The notes under the pieces: generated by a model
The model's database searches: none
Told to the model about the DNA's origin: nothing
Seen by the model: only the letters and a program-made list of their open reading frames with translations
Part shown: positions 35,776 to 44,502 of the stretch, piece after piece
How the letters are laid out: every line of letters starts with the position of its first letter
Numbering within the stretch: position 1 is the first letter of the stretch
Position numbers and translations under genes: made by a program
Assembly: GCF_001444405.1 (NCBI RefSeq)
Contig: NZ_CP013187.1
Coordinates: forward strand, 2,294,001-2,358,000
DNA length: 64,000 nucleotides
Direction of reading: 5' to 3'
Source: Pseudoalteromonas phenolica
GTDB taxonomy: Bacteria; Pseudomonadota; Gammaproteobacteria; Enterobacterales; Alteromonadaceae

Positions 35776-36644
35776 AGCCTAACTATAGTATAACCCACCT
35801 CCGAAATATTATGGAGAATTCTGTAAAAGAAGAAATGTTATCATGCGATTTAATAATTTCTAACAGAGGCAGGCTGAGAGATGCTATATCATTTATTGGT
35901 GAAGATGCCTTTGACTCTATTCCAATTTTAGAAATAAATAATAAGCTTGAAGAAAACATTGAAATTAAAAGCTCAAATGATGATACAACTAAAATAGGTA
36001 TTGATATTTCTCTTATCGATAGAAAAACACTGGCTGGCTTATTTTCCACCCTCGCAAAAGTTGCGCTTAAATATCAGTTCGAAATTAGAATTATATATAC
36101 CTTAGCAGAATACACTCCCCCTTCTGGTGAATCCCATCCAAATAACAACGTAAAACCTGTATCAAATTTCTTTTCCGGTTGGTCGAGTCGACCAGGTCTA
36201 CCTATTTTATCTATTGTTGGCCTAGGTTACGAGAGAGATAAGGCAATTGGAGCAGTAGAGTTTTTGGAGAGCTCTGAAGCTTTTCTGTATTTACCAAAAT
36301 CAAATGAGCAACGATATTATAGCGATGTTATGAAAGGTAATAAGAGACTAATAGAGTGCTACCCAGATAATCATCAATTCGCTTACGATTTAGAATCACC
36401 AACCCAGACCATACTCTCATTAGATGCAGTTATTAATGCATATAAAAATAAATTTAAAATTGTTTTGCTACCCTTTGGACCAAAGTTATTTTACGCTTTA
36501 TCACTGATCATTTCAGTTCATCACCCCGAAATTTCTGTATGGCATGTGAGCGGCGAACAAGACGATACAGACTCAACTCAAGACAGAAGTGTTAGTGGTC
36601 TGATAGGTTTCAGTTTTTGCATAAGTAATTCAGAAGCAGTATAA
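35772..36644 (+). CDS. Unrecognised alpha/beta protein, third gene of the operon
   Basis: A 290-residue soluble protein with no recognised family. The pattern of short beta strands and helices (LPILSIVGLGYERDKAIGAVEFLESS, then FKIVLLPFGPKLFYALSLIISVHHPEISVWHVSG) is suggestive of a Rossmann-like nucleotide- or ligand-binding fold, comparable to sensor domains of CARF/SAVED type. The N-terminal 90 residues look helical. The 4-nt overlap with the ATPase makes it an integral operon member. It could be sensor, effector or specificity subunit. Confidence 0.6.
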   Translation: MKPNYSITHLRNIMENSVKEEMLSCDLIISNRGRLRDAISFIGEDAFDSIPILEINNKLEENIEIKSSNDDTTKIGIDISLIDRKTLAGLFSTLAKVALKYQFEIRIIYTLAEYTPPSGESHPNNNVKPVSNFFSGWSSRPGLPILSIVGLGYERDKAIGAVEFLESSEAFLYLPKSNEQRYYSDVMKGNKRLIECYPDNHQFAYDLESPTQTILSLDAVINAYKNKFKIVLLPFGPKLFYALSLIISVHHPEISVWHVSGEQDDTDSTQDRSVSGLIGFSFCISNSEAV

Positions 36645-36652
36645 ATCTATTT

Positions 36653-36687
36653 GTTAAGTGACAAATTTAATTAATTTGTCACTTAAC
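36653..36687 (+). terminator. Long perfect hairpin after the three-gene operon
   Basis: 15-bp perfect inverted repeat GTTAAGTGACAAATT / AATTTGTCACTTAAC with a 5-nt loop, 8 bases after the operon stop. No long T-run, so it is a weak terminator or 3'-end protector. Confidence 0.55.
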
Positions 36688-36710
36688 ATCAAAATGAGCC
36701 AAACTATTGT

Positions 36711-36965
36711 TTAAAGTAATATAGTCTCTTTTGGATCATCGCTCAGAATTCCAAAAAGCTTGCTACCTACAAGGTTGATAATAATTTTACCTTGTTTAGA
36801 TTTATCTTTAGACTTTTTTGTTTGTTGTATTATTTGAGATACATGTAAAGCATAATTTTTTGCTAACTCTTCACTTAACCCAAAAGCTTCTAGCTCTTCC
36901 GGCTTCACGGCCTCAGTCATTATTAGTGCGCCCCAAAGGATCTTTTGTGTACGAGTTAAAGTCAT
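36711..36965 (-). CDS. Small hypothetical protein (84 residues)
   Basis: Starts with ATG preceded by GGGAA at good spacing. A helical, leucine-rich N-terminal half (EELEAFGLSEELAKNYALHVSQIIQQ), then a lysine-rich linker and a hydrophobic end (GKIIINLVGSKLFGIL). No family is recognised and there are no membrane segments. It faces the three-gene operon convergently. Confidence 0.5.
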   Translation of the reverse strand: MTLTRTQKILWGALIMTEAVKPEELEAFGLSEELAKNYALHVSQIIQQTKKSKDKSKQGKIIINLVGSKLFGILSDDPKETILL

Positions 36966-37871
36966 AATTTACATTCCCAACCAGATTTTCTATTGCTTTA
37001 AACTTACTACTTAATTGAAAACTTAATTATTAAAACCAGCAGAAATAAAAATAGGTTTTAGTGGATGAATCTTAAAGCGTAACTAAGAGAGCATCAAAAC
37101 TCGAAAAAAGAATTGCCGTGCGATTTTATGTACACAATATCCAGAAACTCGTCTCTCAGGTTTTAGACCATAGTAAATGAAATGCCAAGTTCAATGTCAG
37201 TCGAGTACACGAAACTAGCAAATGCCCCTGATATACTTAGTTATTGGTGCAAGTCGCTCCGACGGAGCCATAGAAATGATGATTGTTAAGCCATTTGAAC
37301 AATTTTAAATAGTTAAATCTGCATTTATGAGCCTCAGATCCGCTCTGCAATGGCAAAATCAAATACACTTAATATAAATTCCTCAAATCAGTTCCAGGCT
37401 TTTGAAGGCCAGACATAAAAGTCTAAGTCAATAAGATATTTAAACCTACATTTGACATTACACTAAAACTCAGAGTATTAAGCTCGTACAATGTAGAGTA
37501 AGAGGTTGTTAAAAATGAGAATTTGTTCGCTAAGTAATTAGAATTTCTGAAATAGAGGTTATGTCAGTTCAAAAATAAGCATCAACTAAGAGCAATAAAA
37601 GTACTTCAGCTCGAATCCATTCAATGTACATTTACTCAAACACATATATAACATCAGCCCATTGCAAAATCTCTTTAGAGCAAAGAGCCAAATAAGCCTG
37701 TTGAACATTTTCATTACATGGCTCTACCGAGCTGTATAAGTTAAACTTATCAACACAATTAAAAATCTCAAATTGGGAGGCATAGCTGTAAAGTAACAAG
37801 TGTTTAAGTCACTGAGAAAATATAAGATCTAAGATTCTCATATTAAATGGTAGTTATCACTACAGAAAATA
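36966..37871. other. 900-base region without a gene
   Basis: AT-rich, with stops in all frames. A small GC hairpin (GCTCC-GAC-GGAGC near 37256-37268) is the only clear structure. It may be a remnant of deleted genes between two defence loci. Confidence 0.4.
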
Positions 37872-40532
37872 CTAACCAGCGTTTCTAATCTCAATCAAAT
37901 TTTGTAACGGAATTAAAAAATCAAATGCCAAATGATATTCTAACGACTCAGCCAGTCTATTAGCCTCTAACAAACTATCAGTTGCAATTTCAGTAGTGTG
38001 TTTGTCTGAGTTACCCAAACTAATAGCAGCTCTCGCTATTAACGAATCTACTTTCAAAATTCCAAACTTTCTTGAGCTCGATACATCTACACAATCTTCA
38101 ATAATCACATTAGCTTTTTCTTTTAGCCCAAGTTTTGCATTCACCATTGCCAGCATAATAGAAATTTTCAATAGCCAATATTCCATTTTTGATTTCCTAG
38201 CTACTTTTTCCGCCTTTTTAAGTTCTGCGCTGGAATCCTCAAATTCATTTAGTTGATAGTGAAGTACCCCTCTCAAATAGTGTCCTTTTAGACGAAGATC
38301 TTGACGTTGGTTTAGTCCGGCATATTTATCACCTTCATCAAGAAGTCTTTCAGCTATAGTATGTCTAAAACGATTCAGCTCAATCTCAGCTAATCCGTAC
38401 GCACTTGAACACCGAAAATCAGTTTGGTTCTTTCTATGTAATTTAAACGAATTAAAAACCTTCGCAAATCTAGTTTTAGCTTGAGCAAGCTCACCCTGTA
38501 AAAGGTGTAACTCTCCTCTCAACATGTGTAGTTTATTTATGAAAAATGAGTCAGGGTTCCTCTTTGATGCAAACTCCATAGCATTAGCCAAACAATGATG
38601 CGCATTGTGTAATTCACCACTTTGAATATTCGTTTTTGTAAGGCCTTGGAATGTAATTGCTCTGTTCAAGTAAGATGACGAAGTCCCCATTTCTTGAAGT
38701 GCTAAGTTATAAAACTTAATAGTATTATCTAGATCCCCCATCATTAAACTAAATTGACCAGCAGCATTTAGGTAGAAAGCTCTAGTATTTGTTACACTTG
38801 TAGGTGAAACAGAGAATATACTTATTGGTCTAATATCTTTCCTGTTGACATTTGACAAGGCAAGAGAACATCTCCACCCATACTCTGGCGTTGCAAGTTG
38901 CTTGATTATTAAGCCGTTTTTCAATTTAGTCTCATAGAGATGACTTGCATCTAACCAATCTCCGCTTTCGGAGAGGACTTCAATAGCTGAGACTAGCCAT
39001 TCCAGAGTTTCAGTATCTTCAATAATTAATTTACTTGGTCTATTTGCTAAAAACTCCCCCACCAACCGACCTTGTCCATCAGTGTTTGTAACTTTGTTTC
39101 GAAAGAACTCTCTAATAATCGGATGGCAAGAATACCTAAATTTTTTACCAAACATCTCTTTCAAAACTAATCCCGAAATTACAAGTGCAGACAGTTCATG
39201 TTTTACAGAGACTTCCTCTACAGTATGTGACTTTTCATGTAACCGCTTTAAACTCAGAGCTAGCAAGCTATTCTCGTCAATAGGTTTATGCAGCAAAGAC
39301 ACTCCACTAAGAAGTATCACTTGAATATTAGTGATCGATCTTTCGTAGTGTGAAAGTAGACTGTTTATTTTTTGGGTTAGATCTTTATTACCAACTGGTA
39401 GTTTAGCCATGAGTAAGTTTAGATGACTAATGGGGTTCGCTTGTTTCTCTCTCGGCAAGCCCGCGGCAAATACCCTCAAAGCCAATGGGTGACCTTCAAG
39501 CACGCTATTTATTTTTGAATAGTCCCCTGCTGATCCGCCAACAAATAACCTTTGCAATAATGATTGGGCCTCACTGTTGGTAAGGTTACTTAATTGTAAG
39601 TGATTAACTTGCTTTGAAAACTGTCTTAAGTCCACGATATCAAATCTACTGGTTAGCACAGCTAAAGAATCTTTTTTGGACAAACATATGTCCATTAAAA
39701 AGTTTCTGAGATCTCCATCGATAAATTGGCCTTTTGACCTGCTAGATAGCTCGTATTGAATAACTTCCAGTCCATCTAGGACAATACACAATGACAATTT
39801 TGAAAAAACGAAGCGTAAAGCTTCAAGTGGCTCCTGCTCCCTTAATTTTGTAGTAACCAGGTTGTAGTTATTATGAGCAAAACTTAGAAGCGACTTGAAA
39901 AATATTTGAACGTTTTGCTCGCTGTAAAAGCTCCAATAAAAAAGCCCTTCAAAATTCCTGCATGTCAGGGCGTTGCCATTTTGCAACCAGTGACCTACCA
40001 AAGATGTTTTCCCTTGACCACCTATTCCAGTTACTGTAATCACTTTTACACTTGAATTTGTAACCCAGCCATCCAATTTTTTTAAGACTTCCTGCCTAGG
40101 AACATATTCACTATCGTTCGTTGTTTCGTGCACCCACAACTCTTTAAAGCTTGGTTTCGACTTTGCTACAGCCCTTCTCTTAGTTGAGATTTGATTTTTT
40201 CTAGCTGTCTCTTCAGCATTTTGTTTCCATGTGAGCAACTCTTCAGCCGTGTAGTTGCAATCATCCGAATCAACAACAGCATGACAATTTCTACACAGCC
40301 AGATACCATTATCGATAGAGGAAATAAACTCTTCTGATAATTGCCTATTATACCTTGGGCCATTGGGACTCGCAGAATTTATATGAGCAGCTTCACCACT
40401 TAATGTGTATTTTTGGGACTCATAGTGTGGTCCAGATGTTGTATTGTCACATTGTGGATTAGAACAAACATCATTAACTCTTCGAGCAAGAGTTTGTTTA
40501 AGCTTTGTCGTGAAATCACCTTTCCGCGCCAA
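37872..40532 (-). CDS. HNH nuclease - STAND NTPase - TPR-like protein
   Basis: An 886-residue putative NLR-like antiphage protein. Residues about 20-90 form an HNH nuclease with a zinc-binding frame (C23/C28 and C80/C83) and the AHI...N...CH catalytic motif (H50, N75, H84). Residues about 165-420 are a STAND P-loop domain with Walker A GIGGQGKTS (169-177) and a Walker B-like LCIVLDGLEV. Residues about 600-880 are TPR-like helical pairs that would sense a ligand. Family logic is sensing by repeats, NTP-driven oligomerisation, then cleavage by HNH. Monocistronic; the start ATG is preceded by AAGGGAAAT. Confidence 0.82.
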   Translation of the reverse strand: MARKGDFTTKLKQTLARRVNDVCSNPQCDNTTSGPHYESQKYTLSGEAAHINSASPNGPRYNRQLSEEFISSIDNGIWLCRNCHAVVDSDDCNYTAEELLTWKQNAEETARKNQISTKRRAVAKSKPSFKELWVHETTNDSEYVPRQEVLKKLDGWVTNSSVKVITVTGIGGQGKTSLVGHWLQNGNALTCRNFEGLFYWSFYSEQNVQIFFKSLLSFAHNNYNLVTTKLREQEPLEALRFVFSKLSLCIVLDGLEVIQYELSSRSKGQFIDGDLRNFLMDICLSKKDSLAVLTSRFDIVDLRQFSKQVNHLQLSNLTNSEAQSLLQRLFVGGSAGDYSKINSVLEGHPLALRVFAAGLPREKQANPISHLNLLMAKLPVGNKDLTQKINSLLSHYERSITNIQVILLSGVSLLHKPIDENSLLALSLKRLHEKSHTVEEVSVKHELSALVISGLVLKEMFGKKFRYSCHPIIREFFRNKVTNTDGQGRLVGEFLANRPSKLIIEDTETLEWLVSAIEVLSESGDWLDASHLYETKLKNGLIIKQLATPEYGWRCSLALSNVNRKDIRPISIFSVSPTSVTNTRAFYLNAAGQFSLMMGDLDNTIKFYNLALQEMGTSSSYLNRAITFQGLTKTNIQSGELHNAHHCLANAMEFASKRNPDSFFINKLHMLRGELHLLQGELAQAKTRFAKVFNSFKLHRKNQTDFRCSSAYGLAEIELNRFRHTIAERLLDEGDKYAGLNQRQDLRLKGHYLRGVLHYQLNEFEDSSAELKKAEKVARKSKMEYWLLKISIMLAMVNAKLGLKEKANVIIEDCVDVSSSRKFGILKVDSLIARAAISLGNSDKHTTEIATDSLLEANRLAESLEYHLAFDFLIPLQNLIEIRNAG

Positions 40533-40618
40533 GATATTTCCCTTAAAAAAGTTGAGAATTAAATTTAATACTGTAATGAGCGTACAATAAACTTTTAAAA
40601 ATTATGACTATTTTTTAA

Positions 40619-42085
40619 TTAGTTAGTAGTTAAAGCTAAGTTCATGTAAATCTTCTCAAACTGACAATTTACAAATAAATAGAGGCCATGAGCTTTATCA
40701 CTATTTAACTCAACTAATTCTATACGAGTGTCTTGGTTTTCTGGAATTGAATCCCAAACTTTGTCAGAGACAATAATCGTCGACTCTGTTGAAGAGCTTG
40801 GGAAAGAATATGTGATTGAATGCTGCTTCAATTTCATATTGTATTCAATTTTAACTTTACTTATAAAGTTGTAACTATTTAATAACTGAAGTGAGTTTCC
40901 GTTCTTTCTTACATCAAATACTATCGCACCAGTGCTTTTACTATCTATACTATAATTAAATCCATGCATATCAAGGTGCATTTCATAGAGCCTAGCATCA
41001 AGTAAATCAAATTCATCCTTACTCAATCTTACTGATTTTTTTCGCTCAAACCCGCGTTGCTCCTCACCAAATATAAAGTCATAGATATTATCCAACACTC
41101 CGCGAGAATCGTGCTTACCTGAGGTAAAAGTGGCATTCTCTATGACAAAATGATTTTTATCAATAAGTCCTAATTTGGAAAGAGCTATTTCTCCGTAAAC
41201 ACGATAATAATTACCAAGGCCACTTTTGTAAGATGCACCTATATCAGAGTGCGCTCCAGGTAAAGCTATCTGAACCATTCTTTCAGAAGTATATATCTCA
41301 GGGGGGGGGCAACGGTTAAAGTCGAGTGTTTGTAAGCTTCCCCGTAAAGGAAAGAAATTAACATCAAAATCTTTGATTACGGGAAATAATCTTCTCGATT
41401 CATCATTTGCAATGAAGTGAAGTAGAAAATCTGTCGAAGAGGCAATTTCCAATTTCAACTCATCCTCAACGCTTGTTGCAACTGTATCGTATAGTATTCC
41501 TAGAGTACGAACTAAGGGAGCCCCTTGTATATTTTTGTCTAAATACAAGCTTGTTTGAAATTTATCACTTACAATGTTCATAAAGTGTCTAGCAATTGCC
41601 GCACCACGACTAAAACCAATCGTAATAACTCTAACTTCAGTATTTGAGCTGTAGTCGATGCTTCCCTTTAAATATGCTTCTAAATCTCTCAGCGCATTCT
41701 TAGCTATACTTTTGCAACTATAACATTGGGCTGAATCTAACTTCCGTGCAGGGTAAAATGTTTGTGTGCCTGGACCTTTGTAGTACTCACCATCATAACT
41801 ATAAACCTTAGTAAGAAGATTGAAGAGGTATGCAACAACTGTCTGTCTGGAATTATCTTCAATATTATTTTTATCATTTCCAGTTCCATCAAATGCTACT
41901 ACATAGTATCTAATCTTCTTATTATCTGTATTAGAAACCCAACGAGGAACTTTAAGATAACTGGTTGCCCTTTTTACTTGTTCTCTCTCTTCAAAAGTTA
42001 CAGGTAATGGAGTATCCCCTGAAAACATACTACTGCAAGAAGGCAGTGTTAATATAAATAAAAATAGCAGAGCAGTTTTTCTCAT
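40619..42085 (-). CDS. DUF2235-family lipoprotein (alpha/beta hydrolase, phospholipase-like)
   Basis: A 488-residue DUF2235 protein, the family that includes type VI secretion phospholipase effectors. It has the serine hydrolase elbow GFSRGAA, the AFDGTGND oxyanion-region motif and ALPGAHSDIG with the catalytic histidine. The start at 42085 gives a lipoprotein signal (RKTALLFLFILTLPSC, lipobox LPSC); an upstream in-frame start would hide it. No secretion genes are nearby. A run of nine C residues inside the gene (41301-41309) invites slippage. Substrate and role are inferred. Confidence 0.75.
   Translation of the reverse strand: MRKTALLFLFILTLPSCSSMFSGDTPLPVTFEEREQVKRATSYLKVPRWVSNTDNKKIRYYVVAFDGTGNDKNNIEDNSRQTVVAYLFNLLTKVYSYDGEYYKGPGTQTFYPARKLDSAQCYSCKSIAKNALRDLEAYLKGSIDYSSNTEVRVITIGFSRGAAIARHFMNIVSDKFQTSLYLDKNIQGAPLVRTLGILYDTVATSVEDELKLEIASSTDFLLHFIANDESRRLFPVIKDFDVNFFPLRGSLQTLDFNRCPPPEIYTSERMVQIALPGAHSDIGASYKSGLGNYYRVYGEIALSKLGLIDKNHFVIENATFTSGKHDSRGVLDNIYDFIFGEEQRGFERKKSVRLSKDEFDLLDARLYEMHLDMHGFNYSIDSKSTGAIVFDVRKNGNSLQLLNSYNFISKVKIEYNMKLKQHSITYSFPSSSTESTIIVSDKVWDSIPENQDTRIELVELNSDKAHGLYLFVNCQFEKIYMNLALTTN
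41301..41309 (-). repeat. Nine-base poly-C tract inside the DUF2235 gene
   Basis: Nine G on the plus strand (C on the coding strand), encoding the CPPPE segment. Homopolymers of this length in AT-rich genes are slippage-prone and can switch a gene off by frameshift. The copy here is in frame. Confidence 0.6.
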
Positions 42086-42774
42086 TAATAAGTGCACTAT
42101 ATTCAACCAAAAAAATAAGAATAACACACTAAAAACAATTGAAACAACGAGGTATTTTCACTACTTTAATACTACATAACTTCCTAACTATTGATTTAGG
42201 AACAAACCCACTAAACACTTTAAAGATACGTCAGGCGCAGAGGTACATTAATTTCCATTTCCTCTGGAAGCTATATTTATTGAGGGAGTGACAATAAAAT
42301 CTTGTAGCAAAACCGCAAACAGAAGCCTATGATTTAATGTCTAAAGTGTGACTTTTTGAATTTTGCTGGTGGTGAAAAGTTTTACTTAATTAGATAAGGC
42401 ACGTTTTTCAAAATTATAGCTGTGACTAAATTTTTGTCTTTCACCACAGAGCTTTGTTTTTAGAAATGGATTGATTGAAAAATTTAAAGTTCTATTGTTG
42501 GTAGCAAAAAAACTTCTCTAATTAAATTGTCTTTGCAAATACTTTACCGAAGGTAAGGCTTTAAAACTCTAATTAAACACAGGCACGTATTTATAAAATT
42601 ACCAATCCAGAAGCCAAAATTTTTCAATAGCTCTAATAACTCTTAGGCTTAATCATGCTCAACTAACATTTAGAACTATTGGGCTAGCTCTTAAAGTAAG
42701 TTAGTCACTTAAAATGTATTCATCTTCTTAATTACTATTTAGGAGCAAGTTTCAACTGGTGATGTTTGCTTTAA

Positions 42775-43001
42775 CCTGCATATTATTCCTCGCAGGAAAC
42801 TGAACATTCTGCGATAGGCTGGCTAATTCGAAATAATTTATAACCTGCGAGATATTGCAGGACATACGTTAAATAATAGTAGCGTCCTTCATTGAATGGT
42901 TATTCTGCTTGAGTATATCCCTGCAATACCTTGCAGAGAGTTACTTGTTCTTGAAAACCGTGTTAAGTGAGGTTACCTGTTGCTCTGCGATAGTCTCGCA
43001 G
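42775..43001. repeat. Cluster of CTGC(G/A)A / T(C/T)GCAG palindromes
   Basis: Four inverted repeats of one type: CCTGC (42775-42779)/GCAGG (42792-42796); CCTGC (42844-42848)/GCAGG (42857-42861); CTGCAA (42921-42926)/TTGCAG (42931-42936); CTGCGA (42985-42990)/TCGCAG (42996-43001). One more half-site CTGCGA is at 42809-42814. Spacers are 12, 8, 4 and 5 bp. Confidence 0.5.
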
Positions 43002-43644
43002 GCTGCTGGAAGCTGCTAAATCCCCCCAAACTTCAGCCGAGTTCATTAATTGAACTTTTCAGGCTAATTTTGATTTTCAATTTAAAACTTTCGTCAGAAT
43101 ATAGAAGCCAAGCCCCTCCCTCACATCATCACAAAATTGGTAAAAATTGAGTTATTAAAAATTAGTAGTGATTATTCTATGAATCATCACTTTTATTTTT
43201 TGGGGACGATTTCAGCTCAATCCCCTGTTCTATCATCCCCACCTCATAAACGAGTTTTTTTGGAGATATGTTTCGAAAAAAACAAACTCTATTGTATGAC
43301 TAAGTCATTTTTTTGCAGAATTAAAACCTAATTCAATCCAACCTCAATCAATCGAAGTTTGATAAAGAGTTCTTATAATTGATGTACAAAGCTGAATGTG
43401 TTTTCAATTTTCTGAAAAGTATTTTCGATACTTTTTGCCAGCAAATTAAGAAGAAATATTTAATTGAGTACAAATCAATTTTCTGAAATTGGGGATTTTT
43501 TAGTATTAGCTTCTCAATTATTTGTCTGTAACAACATAAGAAAAGCACATTTCCTGATAATAACTTTCCTAAACTCTGTCTATCAATATCAGTAGAGATA
43601 CATTCCCTCTAATTTAACTATCTGATTTATTTAGCAGCTCTTAG

Positions 43645-43707
43645 TTTTGTAGTGCTACAAAAATTAGCGCTAACAAAAGTAGTTCGGCTACAAATTACTT
43701 TTGTTAG
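43645..43707. promoter_or_regulatory. Adjacent palindrome and nested hairpin
   Basis: TTTTGTAG/CTACAAAA (43645-43662) with a 2-bp centre. Next to it is a perfect 12-bp inverted repeat CTAACAAAAGTA (43670-43681) / TACTTTTGTTAG (43696-43707). An alternative inner GTAG-TTCGG-CTAC hairpin is nested, and a T-run follows. Could be a terminator, a small RNA, or recombinase sites. Confidence 0.4.
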
Positions 43708-44112
43708 AGGTTTTTCTATTACATTTGTAACCCAAACTCACTAAATCAGTAATCCGAAATGTATAGAAACTCATAGTTTTTGTTTCCCAATCTCAATGTA
43801 TTTGTAACCGATATTTGAATTTTTCTTAGATAAATCAATGTTAATTTTCAGCGTAATGAATAAAGATCTAATGATAAAAGAGAGATCTTTTTCTATCGTT
43901 GTTATCAATTCAAAACAAGGCCTCAAATAATTAATGTCATTGCTACACAACTAGAACTGTTTCATAGCGTGTTTAATATCTCCTGAAAACGAAACTTCTC
44001 TTTCTCTTTATGCGTTCGGAGAAAGCTCCGTTGTTTATTCTGAATTTACTCATAATTGAGTGCAAACGATATGTGTCAATAATGGGCAGTACCTTAAATA
44101 AAGGGCACTACA

Positions 44113-44502
44113 ATGGGAAACAATAATAAAAAAACACAATTGTCACTTTTTGACAGATTTGAGGCGAATGGCAATCTAAACCAATTAAGTGATACAGAAA
44201 CAAATAAACACATGAGTATTAGAGCAATCACCGAAGCTGTTGAAGCTGCCTTCTTAGCGAAACAACAAATAAAAATTTTAGATAGGAGAATTCAATATTT
44301 AGAATCTCAACATGACCTACAAAATCATGACGGTTGGATGACTCTCGAGCAAGCATCTCAACAATTAGGGAAAACTGTTGCAGCTATTCGACAAAAAATA
44401 AAACACAAAAAGCAACCAATGCCTGAAGGTATTGTTTGGAAACAACATTCCAAATTTGCTCCGATATACGTGAATCTGCGTGCATTCAGGGAGCATATGT
44501 GA
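44113..44502 (+). CDS. Excisionase-like HTH protein
   Basis: A 129-residue protein. The last 55 residues form a winged-helix/MerR-like motif (WMTLEQASQQLGKTVAAIRQKIK) like those of recombination directionality factors. The N-terminus is polar and the middle helical. It overlaps the integrase start as TGATG, so the two are translationally coupled. A role in island excision is strongly suggested by position but not shown. Confidence 0.72.
   Translation: MGNNNKKTQLSLFDRFEANGNLNQLSDTETNKHMSIRAITEAVEAAFLAKQQIKILDRRIQYLESQHDLQNHDGWMTLEQASQQLGKTVAAIRQKIKHKKQPMPEGIVWKQHSKFAPIYVNLRAFREHM

Larger units (their letters stand above)
42086..44112. other. 2-kb region without genes, upstream of the excision/integration module
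   Basis: Very AT-rich. A few frames of about 65 codons have no ribosome-binding site. The content that stands out is a set of short palindromes at 42775-43001 and nested hairpins at 43645-43707, given separately. Control sequences, an element origin, or recombinase sites are the likely content. Confidence 0.45.

Noticed and set aside
36653..36687. Second attachment site
   Set aside because: It is a simple perfect hairpin after an operon and shares nothing with the 130-bp island repeats.
37256..37268. tRNA or small RNA gene
   Set aside because: A single 5-bp hairpin with no cloverleaf and no promoter or terminator.
43137..43331. 64-codon ORF in the gene-free region before the xis-like gene
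   Set aside because: Weak start (TTG without Shine-Dalgarno) and composition like non-coding DNA.
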